Part shown: one piece after another, positions 9,213 to 18,804 of the stretch
How positions within the stretch are numbered: the stretch's first letter is position 1
How the letters are laid out: every line of letters begins with the position of its first letter
From: DATFQE01 sp963738205
Lineage (GTDB): Bacteria; Actinomycetota; Thermoleophilia; Gaiellales; Gaiellaceae
Assembly (NCBI GenBank): GCA_963738205.1
Contig: CAVTVQ010000006.1
Coordinates: 868,001 to 932,000 of the forward strand
Length of the DNA stretch: 64,000 bases
Direction of reading: 5' to 3'
The notes under the pieces: generated by a model
What the model was told of the DNA's origin: nothing
Seen by the model: the letters and a program-made list of their open reading frames with translations, nothing else
The model's database searches: none
Made by a program: the position numbers and the translations under genes

Positions 9213-9544
9213 GAGCGTGGAGTGGCCACTCGGAGTCGGTTGCCGTCCAAGTCCTCCAGGTCGCACTGTCGCCCTGCAAGGCCTTCCTCGTCCACGGGAA
9301 TCCCGAATTCGGCCGAGACCGCGTCGATGTCCTTGAGGTTCAGATGGATCAGCGTGTTCGGTCGAGCATCACCCTTGTGCTCGGAGAGGTAGAGCCGGAC
9401 GCGTCCACGCGCGACCGAGACGAACCGCGGGAAACCGGGCTCGAACTGGTGCTCCCACTCCTTGCGGAAACCCAGGCGCTCGTACCAGGCAACCGCACGA
9501 GCTGCGTCCTCGGTGAACAAAACCGGGATGACCTCTTCTTCCAC
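9209..9544 (-). CDS. VOC family protein (bleomycin-resistance-like)
   Basis: 111 residues from GTG 9544. Order of elements: IPVLFTEDAARAVAWYERLGF, a central FVSVARGRVRLYLSEH strand pair, and an end D-L-E-D-L-D-G-N-R-L, all typical of single-domain VOC proteins of the bleomycin-resistance (antibiotic-sequestering) type. Longer open reading upstream overlaps the divergent SRPBCC gene and is not supported. Only 73 bp separate it from that gene, so they probably share a promoter region. Confidence 0.8.
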   Translation of the reverse strand: MEEEVIPVLFTEDAARAVAWYERLGFRKEWEHQFEPGFPRFVSVARGRVRLYLSEHKGDARPNTLIHLNLKDIDAVSAEFGIPVDEEGLAGRQCDLEDLDGNRLRVATPRS

Positions 9545-9617
9545 GAGGCTCAGCGTATCCAGCCCTCGAACCCAGCCTGGGGACAGGAGCGGTTGAGTTG
9601 GTCGTACAGTGTCGGCG

Positions 9618-10070
9618 ATGGAGATCAACGCTGCAGCTCCAGCCGTGGCGCGAGGGGAGATCGAGGTCACGGCGACACCAGAGATCGCCTGGCGCGTCCT
9701 CACGGACATCGCCAACTGGCCGAGCTGGGTCCCTGACGTGAAGTCCGCCACGCTCGACGGTCCGCTGGCTCCGGGATCGCACTTCCGCTGGAAGGCGGGG
9801 CCTTGGAGGATCACATCGACGCTTCAGAGTGTCGAGCCCCCGCACCGCATCGAGTGGACCGGGGTGACGTTCGGCATCAAGGCGATCCACGTCTATGAAT
9901 TCGAGCAGCGGGACGGTACGACGACGGTCAGATCGGCGGAGTCGTGGGACGGCTTGCTCGTCCGGCTGCTCCGTCGCTCACTGACGAAATCGCTGCAAAA
10001 GTCGACCGACTCGGGCCTTCGGCAGTTGAAGATCGAAGCCGAGCGACAAGCGAAAGCCGCCCAGACCTAG
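9618..10070 (+). CDS. SRPBCC (START-like) family protein
   Basis: 150 residues from ATG 9618 (an in-frame GTG lies at 9609). The pattern A-R-G-E-I-E-V-T-A-T-P-E-I-A-W-x-V-L-T-D-I-x-N-W-P-S-W followed by V-E-P-P-x-R-I-E-W-T-G is the polyketide-cyclase/START hydrophobic-ligand fold. Function beyond ligand binding cannot be read from sequence. Ends in a strong hairpin shared with the convergent hydrolase gene. Confidence 0.82.
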   Translation: MEINAAAPAVARGEIEVTATPEIAWRVLTDIANWPSWVPDVKSATLDGPLAPGSHFRWKAGPWRITSTLQSVEPPHRIEWTGVTFGIKAIHVYEFEQRDGTTTVRSAESWDGLLVRLLRRSLTKSLQKSTDSGLRQLKIEAERQAKAAQT

Positions 10071-10074
10071 AGCC

Positions 10075-10106
10075 GGCCCGCCGTCGTGAGCTCACGGCGG
10101 CGGGCC
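10075..10106. terminator. Bidirectional terminator hairpin
   Basis: Near-perfect 16-bp inverted repeat, GGCCCGCCGTCGTGAG with its complement immediately following (one G-U pair), in the 52 bp between two convergent genes. GC-rich and without a long U-run, as common in actinobacteria. Confidence 0.75.
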
Positions 10107-10122
10107 GCTGGTTTGCTCGGAC

Positions 10123-10834
10123 CTAGGCGATCGCCGGTGATCGCACCTCGGACGCAGCCCTTTCGATCAGGGCAGCCACAACGGCCGGCTGTGACACGTA
10201 GATCGAATGGCTGCCCGGAGTCTCGACAACCGTCGCACCTGCGCGCTCGGACATCTCGCGCTGTAGCGATGGCGGAATCATTCGGTCATCGGCTGTGAGG
10301 AGATACCAGCTTGGCTTGCTCCGCCAGGCGGGCTCGCTGATCGTGCCGCCCGCGGCGTCGAGGCCCCAGGGGATTCTGCGAGTCGGCCATGAACCCGGCC
10401 AGTTCGGCGTCGACGTCTGCCGCGAACGACTCGTGAAACCTGGCCCGGTCGAGCAGCAGAAAGCCGTCTTGCGGCGGCAGAATCGGCGGCCCGGTTTCGG
10501 GCGGCAGGTCGGCGATGAGGGTGTTCACCGACTCGGCCGCGTCGGGCGCGAAACCCGCGATGTAGACGAGCGCCTTCACATTGGAATCGGTGCCCGCCTC
10601 GGTGATCACCGCTCCGCCGTAGGAGTGGCCAACGAGAATGACGGGCTCGCTCTGCGCAGCGATGACGCGCTTGGTTGCGGCGACGTCGCCTTCGAGCGAA
10701 ATCGTCGGATTCTGGACGACGCTGACTCTGTAGCCGTCCTTCGTCAGCTCGCGGTAGACGCCCTGCCAGCCGGAGCCGTCCACGAAACCGCCGTGAACGA
10801 GAACGACGGTCCCCGCTGTCGATCCAACATCCAT
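10123..10834 (-). CDS. Alpha/beta hydrolase (one indel)
   Basis: About 236 residues. VVLVHGGFVDGSGW is the oxyanion strand of the fold, and the nucleophile elbow is VGHSYGG. Further on, TADDRMIPP carries the acid Asp and PGSHSIY the catalytic His, so the triad is complete. One extra A near 10368 splits the reading; removing it restores QIPWGLDAAGG. Strong ribosome site AAAGGAGG before the ATG at 10834. It resembles esterase/haloperoxidase-type hydrolases that are often annotated only as alpha/beta hydrolase; substrate unknown. Confidence 0.82.
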
Positions 10835-10955
10835 GATGCCTCCTTTCAGCGCTTTACGAGGGAGTCTCGACCTCCTTTCTGCGTTCGAGGGAACCCGGCG
10901 ACTCTACTCCGCGCAGCAGGAGCCCAACAACGGATGACACCGGACTGATACCTGA

Positions 10956-11303
10956 CTAGGAGAGTGGTGCAGCGCTCTCGTAGCTGACTCGGCGGCGCAG
11001 ATTGCCCTCGTCGGCCGGATCGAACCAGAGCGAGATCAGCACCGCGCCACGCGTCGCCGGCGAGTCCACCACCTCCGCGTACTCGAGCGCAGCGCCGGTG
11101 CCCCGATCCTCGATCGCGGCGAGAGCGTCGGCGTTTGCTGCCCGTTCGGCGGCTGCGTGCGCCTTTTTCCAGCAGCGGACCTCAGCGTGGAGCTCCTCGC
11201 CGTCGTCGCGCCGAATCCGATAGTCCACCGTCCAGCCGTCCTGTGCAGACGTCGTGAGGTCGTGGGTCTCGACCAGCTCGGCCACTGCGCCCACCGTACC
11301 CAA
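10956..11303 (-). CDS. Hypothetical protein
   Basis: About 115 residues if started at the TTG at 11303; GTG alternatives lie a few codons later. Acidic and alanine-rich with one Trp-Lys-Lys segment, no signal peptide or membrane helix. I do not recognise a family. Divergent from the RDD-domain gene with about 75 bp between. The open frame continues upstream to 11573 but overlaps that gene and is probably shadow. Confidence 0.5.
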   Translation of the reverse strand: MGTVGAVAELVETHDLTTSAQDGWTVDYRIRRDDGEELHAEVRCWKKAHAAAERAANADALAAIEDRGTGAALEYAEVVDSPATRGAVLISLWFDPADEGNLRRRVSYESAAPLS

Positions 11304-11377
11304 GCAGACGATCGTGATCCACAACCGCTGCTGAGCCGACAACCCCCAGCGGGCTGACGCAAGCCATACTGCTCGCG

Positions 11378-12310
11378 ATGGCGCGGGAAGACGAGCAGCA
11401 GCGTTCCGGGCTGGCCGACGCCGCCGGGCGCGCAGCCTTCTTCCCGGCCCGGGCGGCCGCGCAAGCGTGGCGAGGAAGGCTCGAGGCGGCTGCCGACGAG
11501 GTCCTCTCGGCCCCCGAGGTCGCCCGTCTGGTCGACAGCGCGCTGGCGGGTCCGCTGCCCGAGGAGTTCGCACGCTCGCTCGTTCGCCACCGGGTCCTCG
11601 AGCGCGTCGTCGCCGAACTCGCTGCGAGCGGCGAGCTGGAGCGACTCGTCGCCTCCGCGCTGGCCAGCCCGCGGACGCTCGAGCTCACGGACACGGTGCT
11701 CGCGAGCGACGAGACGCAGCGGGCCCTGGGACACGTCGCGCGGAGCCCCGAGCTCCGGGACGCGATCGCCCGCCAGACGACCGGGCTCGCGGACGAGATG
11801 GTCGACGGCGTCCGCGCCTCTGCCGTGGCGTTCGACGACCGCGTCGAGCGGGCTGTGCGCCGTCGCCCGCGCGCCGAGCCCTCGCCGTACGGGGGGATCG
11901 CGACCCGCGCGCTCGCGCTCGCAACGGACGCCGCGCTGGCGACCGTGATCTTCATGTCGGTGACGGGGATCGCCGCGCTGATCGCATCGCTCGTCGGCGG
12001 ACTCCGCCCGGAGTGGCTCGTCGGAGTGCTGCTCGCCGTCGGCTGGTCTCTGATCGCCGGCTCGTACTTCGTGCTCTTCTGGAGCTCGGCGGGCCAGACA
12101 CCCGGAATGAGGCTCCTGCGCCTCCGGGTGCTCGGCCCTTCGGGCCACCCTCCCTCCCTCGGCCGATCGCTCGTGCGGCTGATCGGGCTCGTGCTCGCAA
12201 TCGTGCCGCTCTTCGCAGGCTTCATTCCGGTGCTGTTCACCGAGCGTCGCCGAGGACTGGCGGACCTGCTCGCAGGGACCGTCGTTGTCTACGACGACGT
12301 GCGCGCCTGA
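11378..12310 (+). CDS. RDD family membrane protein
   Basis: 310 residues, uninterrupted. The first ~170 residues are helical and charged, without membrane segments. The C-terminal ~130 residues hold the RDD domain: an R-A-L-A-L-A-T-D first helix carrying the signature Asp, two further hydrophobic helices, the QTPGMRLLRLRV loop typical of the family, and a final RRGLADLLAGTVVV. RDD proteins are small integral membrane proteins, some linked to ion transport; the role here is unknown. Confidence 0.85.
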   Translation: MAREDEQQRSGLADAAGRAAFFPARAAAQAWRGRLEAAADEVLSAPEVARLVDSALAGPLPEEFARSLVRHRVLERVVAELAASGELERLVASALASPRTLELTDTVLASDETQRALGHVARSPELRDAIARQTTGLADEMVDGVRASAVAFDDRVERAVRRRPRAEPSPYGGIATRALALATDAALATVIFMSVTGIAALIASLVGGLRPEWLVGVLLAVGWSLIAGSYFVLFWSSAGQTPGMRLLRLRVLGPSGHPPSLGRSLVRLIGLVLAIVPLFAGFIPVLFTERRRGLADLLAGTVVVYDDVRA

Positions 12311-12320
12311 CGGCGCCGCG

Positions 12321-13348
12321 CTAGACCGCGCTCGACTCCGACCAGAGATTGATGCCGCTGTCCACCGCGAGGCGCTCGATCTCCGCCAGCTCCTCGTCGG
12401 AGAAGTCGAGCCGGTCGAGGGCGGCGACGTTCGACTCCAGCTGCTCGACGCTGCTGACGCCGACCAGCGCCGAGGTCACCCGTGCATCGCGCAGGGCCCA
12501 TGCGAGGGCCATCTGGGCGAGCGTCTGCCCGCGCCCCTGCGCGAGCTGGTTGAGGTCGCCGATCCGGGCGAGCGCCTCGTCGGTCAGCATCTCCGGGGAC
12601 AGCGACCCGGCCCGGCTGGCCCGCGAGCCCTCGGGTACGCCGTGGAGGTACTTGTCGCTCAGCATCCCCTGGGCGAGCGGCGAGAAGACGATGCAGCCGG
12701 CCCCCAGCTCCTCGAGCGTGTCGAGGAGCTCGTCCTCGATCCAGCGGTTGAACATCGAGTACGAGGGCTGGTGGATCAGCAGCGGCGTCCCGAGCTCGCG
12801 GAGGATCCTCGCCGCCTCCCGCGTGCGTGAGGCGGAATACGAGGAGATGCCGACGTAGAGCGCCTTGCCTTCGCGCACCGCGGTGTCGAGCGCGCCCATC
12901 GTCTCCTCGAGCGGCGTGTCGGGGTCGGCGCGATGCGAGTAGAAGATGTCGACGTAGTCGAGGCCCATCCGCTGCAGCGACTGGTCGAGCGAGGCGAGCA
13001 GGTACTTGCGCGAGCCCCACTCGCCGTAGGGGCCGGGCCACATGTCGTAACCGGCCTTGGTCGAGATGACCAGCTCGTCGCGATAGGGAGCGAGGTCGTC
13101 GTCGGAAGAGCACGCCGAAGACCTCCTCGGCGGAGCCGTACGGCGGGCCGTAGTTGTTGGCCAGGTCGATGTGCGTGATCCCCAGGTCGAAGGCCCGCCG
13201 CACGATCGCCCGGCTCCGCTCGAGCGGCGCCTCCCAGCCGAAGTTCTGCCAGAGCCCGAGCGAGATCGCCGGAAGCTTGAGGCCGCTGCGGCCACAGCGC
13301 CGGTACTGCATGCGGTCGTAGCGGTCGCTCGGCGGGCACGTACGTCAT
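12321..13348 (-). CDS. Aldo/keto reductase, L-glyceraldehyde-3-phosphate reductase type (two indels)
   Basis: About 341 residues after correction. The N-terminus (Y-D-R-M-Q-Y-R-R-C-G-R-S-G-L-K-L-P) and DLANNYGPPYGSAEE, STKAGYDMWPGPYGEWGSRKYLL and FYSHRADPDTPLEETM are diagnostic of the YghZ/MgrA subgroup of NADPH-dependent aldo-keto reductases; catalytic Asp, Tyr, Lys and His are all visible. Two +1 shifts near 13332 and 13100 split it. Its ATG overlaps the stop of the ABC ATPase gene (ATGA), so it is the last gene of the sugar-transport operon and probably acts on a product of that sugar. Confidence 0.85.
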
Positions 13349-14138
13349 GGCTCCTCCTTGGTCAGCGCCTGCTCCATTTCGGCCGGCGTCGCGCCGGTCA
13401 TCAGCGCGACGGCCTCGGGCATCGTGTGCGTCTTCGGCGTGACGACCGCGATGCGGCGACCCAGCCGCATGATGTGGATGCGGTCGGCGAGCTCGAAGAC
13501 GTGGGGCATGTCGTGGCTGATCAGGATCACCGGCAGGCCGCTGTCGCGCACCCGCCGGATCAGGTCGAGCACCTGGCGCGTCTCCTTGACGCCGAGGGCC
13601 GCCGTCGGCTCGTCCATGATCACCAGCCGCTTCGCCCAGGTCGCGGCACGCGCAACGGCCACGCCCTGGCGCTGGCCGCCCGAGAGGTCTCGACGGCCTG
13701 CGTCATCGACTGGACGCCGATCTGCAGCTCGGCGAAGCGCCGCGCGGCCTCCCGTCGCATCGCGCGCTTGTCGAGCAGGCGCAGAACGAGCCCGAGCGGG
13801 CCTCGCCGCCGCCGCTCGCGCCCGAGGAAGATGTTGGAGGCGATGTCCAGCGCCGGAGCGACCGCGAGATCCTGGTAGACCGTCTCGATGCCCGCCTTGC
13901 GCGCGTCGCCCGGCGAGCGGAAGTGGACGGGCTCGCCGTCGAGGCGGATGTCTCCGTCATCGGGCTGAAGCGCGCCGGAGAGCGCCTTGATCAGCGTCGA
14001 CTTCCCGGCGCCGTTGTCGCCGATGATCGCGAGGATCTCGCTCGGGTAGAGCTCGAAGTCGGCGCCGTTCAGGGCGACGACCTGGCCGTACCGCTTGACC
14101 AGCCCACGCGCCTCGAGGATCGGGGCGGCCTCGGTCAC
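13345..14138 (-). CDS. Sugar ABC transporter ATP-binding protein, FrcA-like (one indel)
   Basis: About 264 residues, a single ABC domain. Walker A GDNGAGKST, a Q-loop in VYQDLAVAP, a signature LSGGQRQGVAVARA broken by a lost base near 13690, Walker B RLVIMDEPTAALG and the H-loop LISHDMPHVFE. The segment S-M-x-Q-A-V-E-T before the signature and the single domain match the fructose transporter ATPase FrcA rather than the double-domain RbsA type. GTG start overlaps the permease stop (GTGA). Energises the permease at the inner face of the membrane. Confidence 0.85.
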
Positions 14139-15134
14139 AGCGCCCTCCGGTGCGTCAGCTGGTCCACGGCAACCGCCAGGATGACCAGGATCCCGGTGAC
14201 GAGGTACTGGTAGATCACCTCGACGCCGATGAGCGTCAGCCCGTTGCGGAAGACGCCGACGATCGTCGCGCCGATCAGCGTCCCGATCACGGTGCCGCGG
14301 CCGCCGAACAGGCTCGTGCCGCCGAGCACGACGGCGGTGATGGCGTCGAGGTTCTCTGTCGTCTGGCCCGCGTTCGGGTCGCCGAGCTCGGTGCGCGCGA
14401 CCAGCAGCATCGCCGCGATCCCGTAGGTCAGGCCGGCGAGCACGTAGACGCTGAGCAGGACGCGACTGACCTTGATCCCGGTGAGGCGGGCCGCCTCGGG
14501 GTTGTCGCCGACCGCATAGACGTGGCGCCCCCACGCCGTCTGACTCAGCGCGAACCAGGTGATCGCGTACATCACCAGCATCAGGACGACGCCGTAGGTG
14601 AAGTCGCCGCCGGCGATGTTGAACGTCCGGCCGAAGAAGAGCATCTCGCTGGGTAGCCCCGAGAAGGTCAGATCGTTCGAGACGATGTGGGTCAGGGCGA
14701 AGGCGATGTTCAGCGTGCCGAGCGTGACGATGAACGCCGGTAGCCGGACACCCGGTGACGAGACTGCCGTTCAGGAGCCCGAAGGCGACGCAGGTGAGGA
14801 TCCCCAGCCCGATCGCCGGCAGCGGATCGACGCCGTTCTCGATCGCGAGCTTGGTCATCACGACCTGGCCGAGCGCCATGACCGTGCCGCACGACAGGTC
14901 GATGCCGGCCGTCAGGATCACCAGCGTCTGCCCGATCGCGAGGACGCCGACGACCATCACCTGCTGCAGGATCAGCGACAGGTTCTGGGCTTCGAGGAAG
15001 CGGTCGCTCTTCAGCGAGAAGAACGCCATCGTCAGAACGAGCGCGACGAACGGGCCGACAACCGGGGCCGTGGCGATGCGTCGCGCAATGCTCAGCGCGC
15101 TCGAGCCCTGGGCGGTTGTCTCCATCGTGGACAT
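14135..15134 (-). CDS. Sugar ABC transporter permease, FrcC/RbsC-like (one indel)
   Basis: About 332 residues, eight or more membrane helices. Typical BPD_transp_2 segments are present: LILQQVMVVGVLAIGQTLVILTAGIDLSCG near residue 70, the NPEAARLTGI coupling helix, and TSLFGGRGTVIGTLIGA. One extra G near 14753 splits it; without it the segment reads RLPAFIVTLGTLNIA. Starts 65 bases after the binding-protein gene, past a 12-bp hairpin, and overlaps the ATPase gene by 4 bases. Confidence 0.85.
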
Positions 15135-15148
15135 CGCTCAAGCGGACG

Positions 15149-15180
15149 GCGACCGGGGCGCCGGTCGACGCCCCGGTCGC
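15149..15180 (-). terminator. Intra-operon hairpin between binding protein and permease genes
   Basis: Perfect 12-bp stem GCGACCGGGGCG/CGCCCCGGTCGC with an 8-base loop. In binding-protein-dependent ABC operons such a hairpin often lowers downstream expression or stabilises the binding-protein mRNA, giving excess binding protein over permease. Confidence 0.6.
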
Positions 15181-15199
15181 TGCTCAGAGGAGGGTCGCT

Positions 15200-16227
15200 C
15201 TACCCCCAGCAGTTTGCAAGGCCGTACTTGACGTTCTTCGAAGCAACGCCCTTGACCGCCTTGGCTGCGATCAGGTTGACCCCGGTGTCGGTGTAGCCGC
15301 TGGCCTTCTTGCCGGTCTTCGCGTACTTGACCACCGCGGCGACGCCGAGTGACGCCATCTTCAGCGGGTACTGCTGCGAGGTCGCGTCGATGACGCCCGC
15401 CTTGACGTTGCGGACACCTGCGCAGCCGCCGTCCACCGAGACGATCGTCACCGCGCCCTTGCTCTTGCCGGCCTTCTTCAGCGCTGTCCAGGCGCCGGCC
15501 GCGCTGGGCTCGTTGATCGTGTAGACGACGTCGATGTCGGGGTTCTTCTGCAGGCAGTTCTCCATCGCCGTCTGCGAGGGAGCCGTCTGGCCCTGCCCGT
15601 TGCCCACGCAGGCGATCTGCTTGTTGCTGCCCTTGATGCCGAAGCCCTTGAGGAAGCCGTTGTGCCGCTGCGCACCGACCGACGAGCCGGCGTGCTCGTC
15701 GAGCATTGCGATCGTGACGGTCTTGCCCTTCGTGGCGGCCCGGGCGTACTTGCCGATCAGGATGCCCGCGTTGACGTTGTTCGTCGCGAACAGCGCGTCG
15801 ACCGCATTCTTCGGGTCCGTCGGCGAGTCGAGCGCGATCACGAGGACCCCGGCCTTCCGCGCCTTGGAGATCGCCGCGTTCTCCGCCTTCGCGTCGGCGA
15901 CCGTGATCAGGATCCCCTTTGCGCCCGCGGTCGTCATGTTCTCGATCGCGGCGATCTGGCTCGCGTTGTCGGAGCTGCTCTTGCCCGCCGCGTACTTGAG
16001 CGTGGCCCCGAGCTTCTTCGCCTCGCGCGTGGCTCCCTGCTTCATCTTCACGAAGAACGGGTTCGTGACGTCCTTCGTGATCAAGCCGACCTGAATCGTA
16101 CTGGCTCTTTGCCGTCGGCTTCGCCGAGGCAGCTGCGACCAGCACGGCCGAGGCGACGACGAGGATGAGCGCCGCCACGAGGAGCGGCGCGCGGCGCACC
16201 GGACGGGCGCCTCAGACGATGACCCAT
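15200..16227 (-). CDS. Sugar ABC transporter substrate-binding protein, FrcB-like (two indels)
   Basis: About 341 residues after correction. The ATG at 16227 has a strong GGAGGGA ribosome site; a +1 shift near 16205 then joins it to the hydrophobic signal core APLLVAALILVV, and a second near 16095 joins that to TIQVGLITKDVTNPFFVKMKQGA, the start of the periplasmic-binding-protein type 1 fold. Later D-S-P-T-D, NNVNAG and VSVDGG line the sugar pocket in this family. Best overall resemblance is to fructose/ribose binding proteins (FrcB type). First gene of the operon and divergent from the LacI regulator. Confidence 0.85.
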
Positions 16228-16264
16228 GAAGTACTCCCTCCCTTTGACCCCGATGAGCGTTGTT

Positions 16265-16282
16265 GTGTTACCGATAACACAG
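16265..16282. promoter_or_regulatory. LacI-family operator upstream of the sugar ABC operon
   Basis: TGTGTTACCGATAACACA is a palindrome with perfect 7-bp arms, 38 bases upstream of the binding-protein ATG and in the divergent region with the lacI gene. The even-spaced centre is typical of LacI-family sites. Confidence 0.7.
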
Positions 16283-16329
16283 GAGTAACCTCATAGTCAA
16301 GCCTCGGAGGAAGAGGTCCGAGGCGTTAC

Positions 16330-16346
16330 TGTGGTACTGATAACAG
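16330..16346. promoter_or_regulatory. Second, imperfect LacI-family operator
   Basis: TGTGGTACTGATAACAG matches the neighbouring operator in both half-sites with changes at the edges and centre, and ends 2 bases before the regulator's ATG at 16349. This points to autoregulation, with a DNA loop to the first site possible. Confidence 0.55.
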
Positions 16347-16348
16347 CG

Positions 16349-17371
16349 ATGAGCGCCTCCAACGTGACGATTCGTGACGTCGCCCACGAGGCCGGTGTCT
16401 CGCCGATGACGGTCTCGCGCGTCATCAACGACAGCGCGCTCGTGAGCCCCGAGACGCGCCGCCGCGTCGAGGAGGCGATCGCCGGGCTCGGCTACGTCCC
16501 GAGCAGGCTCGCGCGCGGCCTGAGCGCCAAGCGCACCGGAACGCTGGCGGTGATCGTCCCCGACGTCGCGAACCCGTTCTTCACGCTGATCGTCCGAGGA
16601 GCCGAGGACGTCGCGCGGCGCGCCGGCTACCGCGTGATCCTCTGCGACACCCGCGCCGACCTGAATGTCGAGCGCGAGGTGATCGAGGAGATGCTCGCGC
16701 ATCGCGTCGAGGGGATCCTGATCGCGCCGGTGAGCGACCGCTCGCGCGAGCATCTGCGACGCCTGCCCGCATTCGACGTGCCCTTCGTGCTCGTCGACCG
16801 GACCGTCCCGGACATCGACGCCGACACCGTCCTCGGCGACAGCGCGGAAGGCTCGCAGCGTCTCGTCGAGCACCTGATCTCGCTGGGACACCGGCGAATC
16901 GGGCTCATCGTCGAGACCGACGAGGTCTCCACCGCTCGCGATCGACTCCGGGGGTACGAGGCGGCACTCGCGGCCGCCGACCTGCCGCTCGACCCCGAGC
17001 TGGTCGCCGAGGCCGCAGTCGACCCCGGCGGGGGCTACGAGGGCATGCGGCGGCTCCTGGCGCTCGACCAGCCGCCGAGCGCCGTGTTCACGGTGAACAA
17101 CCTCGTCGCCGTCGGCGCGATCGAAGCGGTCCGCGAGGCCGGCCTCGAGGTTCCGGACGACGTCGCGCTCGTCTGCTTCGACGACATCGAGTACGCCTCG
17201 CGCCTGTATCCGTTCCTGACGGTCATGGAGCAGCCGGCCGAGACGTTCGGCACGCTGAGCACGCAGCTGCTGCTCGAGCGCATCGACGGCCGAGCGCCCG
17301 AGCGCTCGCGGGTGGTCGTGCTCCCGGCCGAGTTCGTCGTCCGGCGGTCCTGCGGCGCCGCGGCCGTGTGA
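16349..17371 (+). CDS. LacI family transcriptional regulator
   Basis: 340 residues. The N-terminus is a textbook LacI headpiece: TIRDVAHEAGVSPMTVSRVIND, a hinge helix ending in the LARGL motif, then the effector-binding domain (NPFF, V-D-R-T, A-V-F-T-V-N-N). I chose ATG 16349 because the protein then begins MSASNVTIRD; no ribosome site is visible and translation may be leaderless. It probably represses the divergent sugar ABC operon and itself. Its stop overlaps the GTG of the ROK gene. Confidence 0.9.
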   Translation: MSASNVTIRDVAHEAGVSPMTVSRVINDSALVSPETRRRVEEAIAGLGYVPSRLARGLSAKRTGTLAVIVPDVANPFFTLIVRGAEDVARRAGYRVILCDTRADLNVEREVIEEMLAHRVEGILIAPVSDRSREHLRRLPAFDVPFVLVDRTVPDIDADTVLGDSAEGSQRLVEHLISLGHRRIGLIVETDEVSTARDRLRGYEAALAAADLPLDPELVAEAAVDPGGGYEGMRRLLALDQPPSAVFTVNNLVAVGAIEAVREAGLEVPDDVALVCFDDIEYASRLYPFLTVMEQPAETFGTLSTQLLLERIDGRAPERSRVVVLPAEFVVRRSCGAAAV

Positions 17372-18241
17372 GCGTGCTCGGCGGCATCGAGAGCGGCGGC
17401 TCCAAGTGGGAGTGCGCGATCGGGACCGGCCCGGACGACCTGCGGGCGACGGAGACGATTCCGACGACGCAGCCGGTGGAGACGATCGGGCGCGCGATCG
17501 CCTTCTTCGAGCGTGAAGGGCCCGTGGACGCGCTCGGCATCGGCTCGTTCGGCCCACTCGACCGCAGGCCGGGCTCACCCGACCTGGGGTCAGGTGACGA
17601 CGACGCCCAAGCCGGGCTGGTCGCACACCGACATCGGGCAGGAGCTCCGCCGCCGGCTCGGCGTGCCCGTCGCCTTCGACACAGACGTCAACGCCGCCGC
17701 GCTCGGCGAGCACCGCTGGGGCGCAGCGCAGGGGCTCGACACCTTCTGTTACATCACCGTCGGCACCGGCATCGGTGGCGGCGGCATGGTCGGCGGCACG
17801 CTCCTGCACGGCCTGCTGCATCCCGAGTTCGGGCACCTGCGCATCCCGCACGACACGAAGGTCGATCCCTTCGCGGGCTCGTGCCCGTTTCACGGCGACT
17901 GCTGGGAGGGGCTCGCGTCGGGAACCGCGCTCGAGGCACGCTGGGGCGCCCGGGCTGCGACGCTCGACGGCGACGAGGTGTGGGAGCTCGAAGCGCGCTA
18001 CCTCGCGCTCGGCCTGGTCGCGGTCATCTCCGTGCTCTCGCCGGAGCGGATCGTGATCGGCGGCGGCGTCATGCAGCACGACGGCCTGCTCCGTCGCGTC
18101 CAGCGCGAGGTCGTCGCGGTGATGAACGGCTACCTGGACGAAGCGGCAGTCCGGGACGACATGTCGAGCTACATCACGCTGCCGGCGCTCGGCGGCCGCG
18201 CAGGTGTGCTCGGCGCGATCGCCCTCGCGGAGTCGGTGTAG
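17368..18241 (+). CDS. ROK family sugar kinase, fructokinase type (one indel)
   Basis: About 290 residues. GGIESGGSKWECAIG is the N-terminal ATP phosphate loop, FDTDVNAAALGEH carries the catalytic Asp, and TVGTGIGGG is the second phosphate loop. The metal-site segment H-L-R-I-P...CPFHGDCWEGLASG is the zinc motif of ROK fructokinases and glucokinases. One extra C near 17582 splits it (corrected SPTWGQVTTTPKPGW). GTG start overlaps the lacI stop. With a FrcBCA-like transporter, phosphorylation of imported fructose is the natural reading. Confidence 0.85.
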
Positions 18242-18292
18242 GAGGGTTTGGCGGGACGTCGCTCGGCACAGTGCCGTCTCGCCAGGCCCTCC

Positions 18293-18745
18293 TCAGTCGA
18301 CAGAAAGGATGCGCGCGCTCCAGGCGCGGCGCGGGGCCTCGATCTTCACCTTGTCGCCGGCCTTGCGGCCGAATACCGCGCGGCCGACGGGCGAGTCCGG
18401 CGACACGCCGCCCACGCTCGAGATCTGGACTTCGAGCTTCTCGCCCTTCTCGTCCTCGAGCACGACGGTGGAGCCCACCCCGACGGTGCCTGTGCGCTCG
18501 GCGCCTTCGTCCACCAGCACCGCGCGATCGAGGCGGTCACGGAGGAGCGTGATGCGCCGCTCGAGCAGCCCCTGCTCGTTCTTGGCCGCGTGGTACTCGA
18601 AGTTCTCGGACAGGTCCCCGAAGCCCCGGGCGGTCGCGATCGCCTGGACGACCTCCTGCCGCCGCGGGCCCTCCAGCTCGGCCAGGTCGGCTTCGAGTTG
18701 CGCCTTCTGTGCCTTGGTCAGGTGCTCGGACTTGTCCGTCGCCAT
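18293..18745 (-). CDS. greA: Transcription elongation factor GreA
   Basis: 150 residues. The N-terminal antiparallel coiled coil holds the acidic tip (LSENFEYHAAKNEQG), and the C-terminal FKBP-like domain has GSTVVLEDEKGEK and SPVGRAVFGRKAGDKV. GreA rescues backtracked RNA polymerase by stimulating transcript cleavage. Slightly shorter than the ~158 residues of the E. coli protein but complete. It stands alone, convergent with the ROK kinase. Confidence 0.93.
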   Translation of the reverse strand: MATDKSEHLTKAQKAQLEADLAELEGPRRQEVVQAIATARGFGDLSENFEYHAAKNEQGLLERRITLLRDRLDRAVLVDEGAERTGTVGVGSTVVLEDEKGEKLEVQISSVGGVSPDSPVGRAVFGRKAGDKVKIEAPRRAWSARILSVD

Positions 18746-18804
18746 TGCCGGAGGCTAGCTGGCGGCGGTAACGCGGGTTGCGCTCTGAGCGATATAGAGG
18801 ACAG

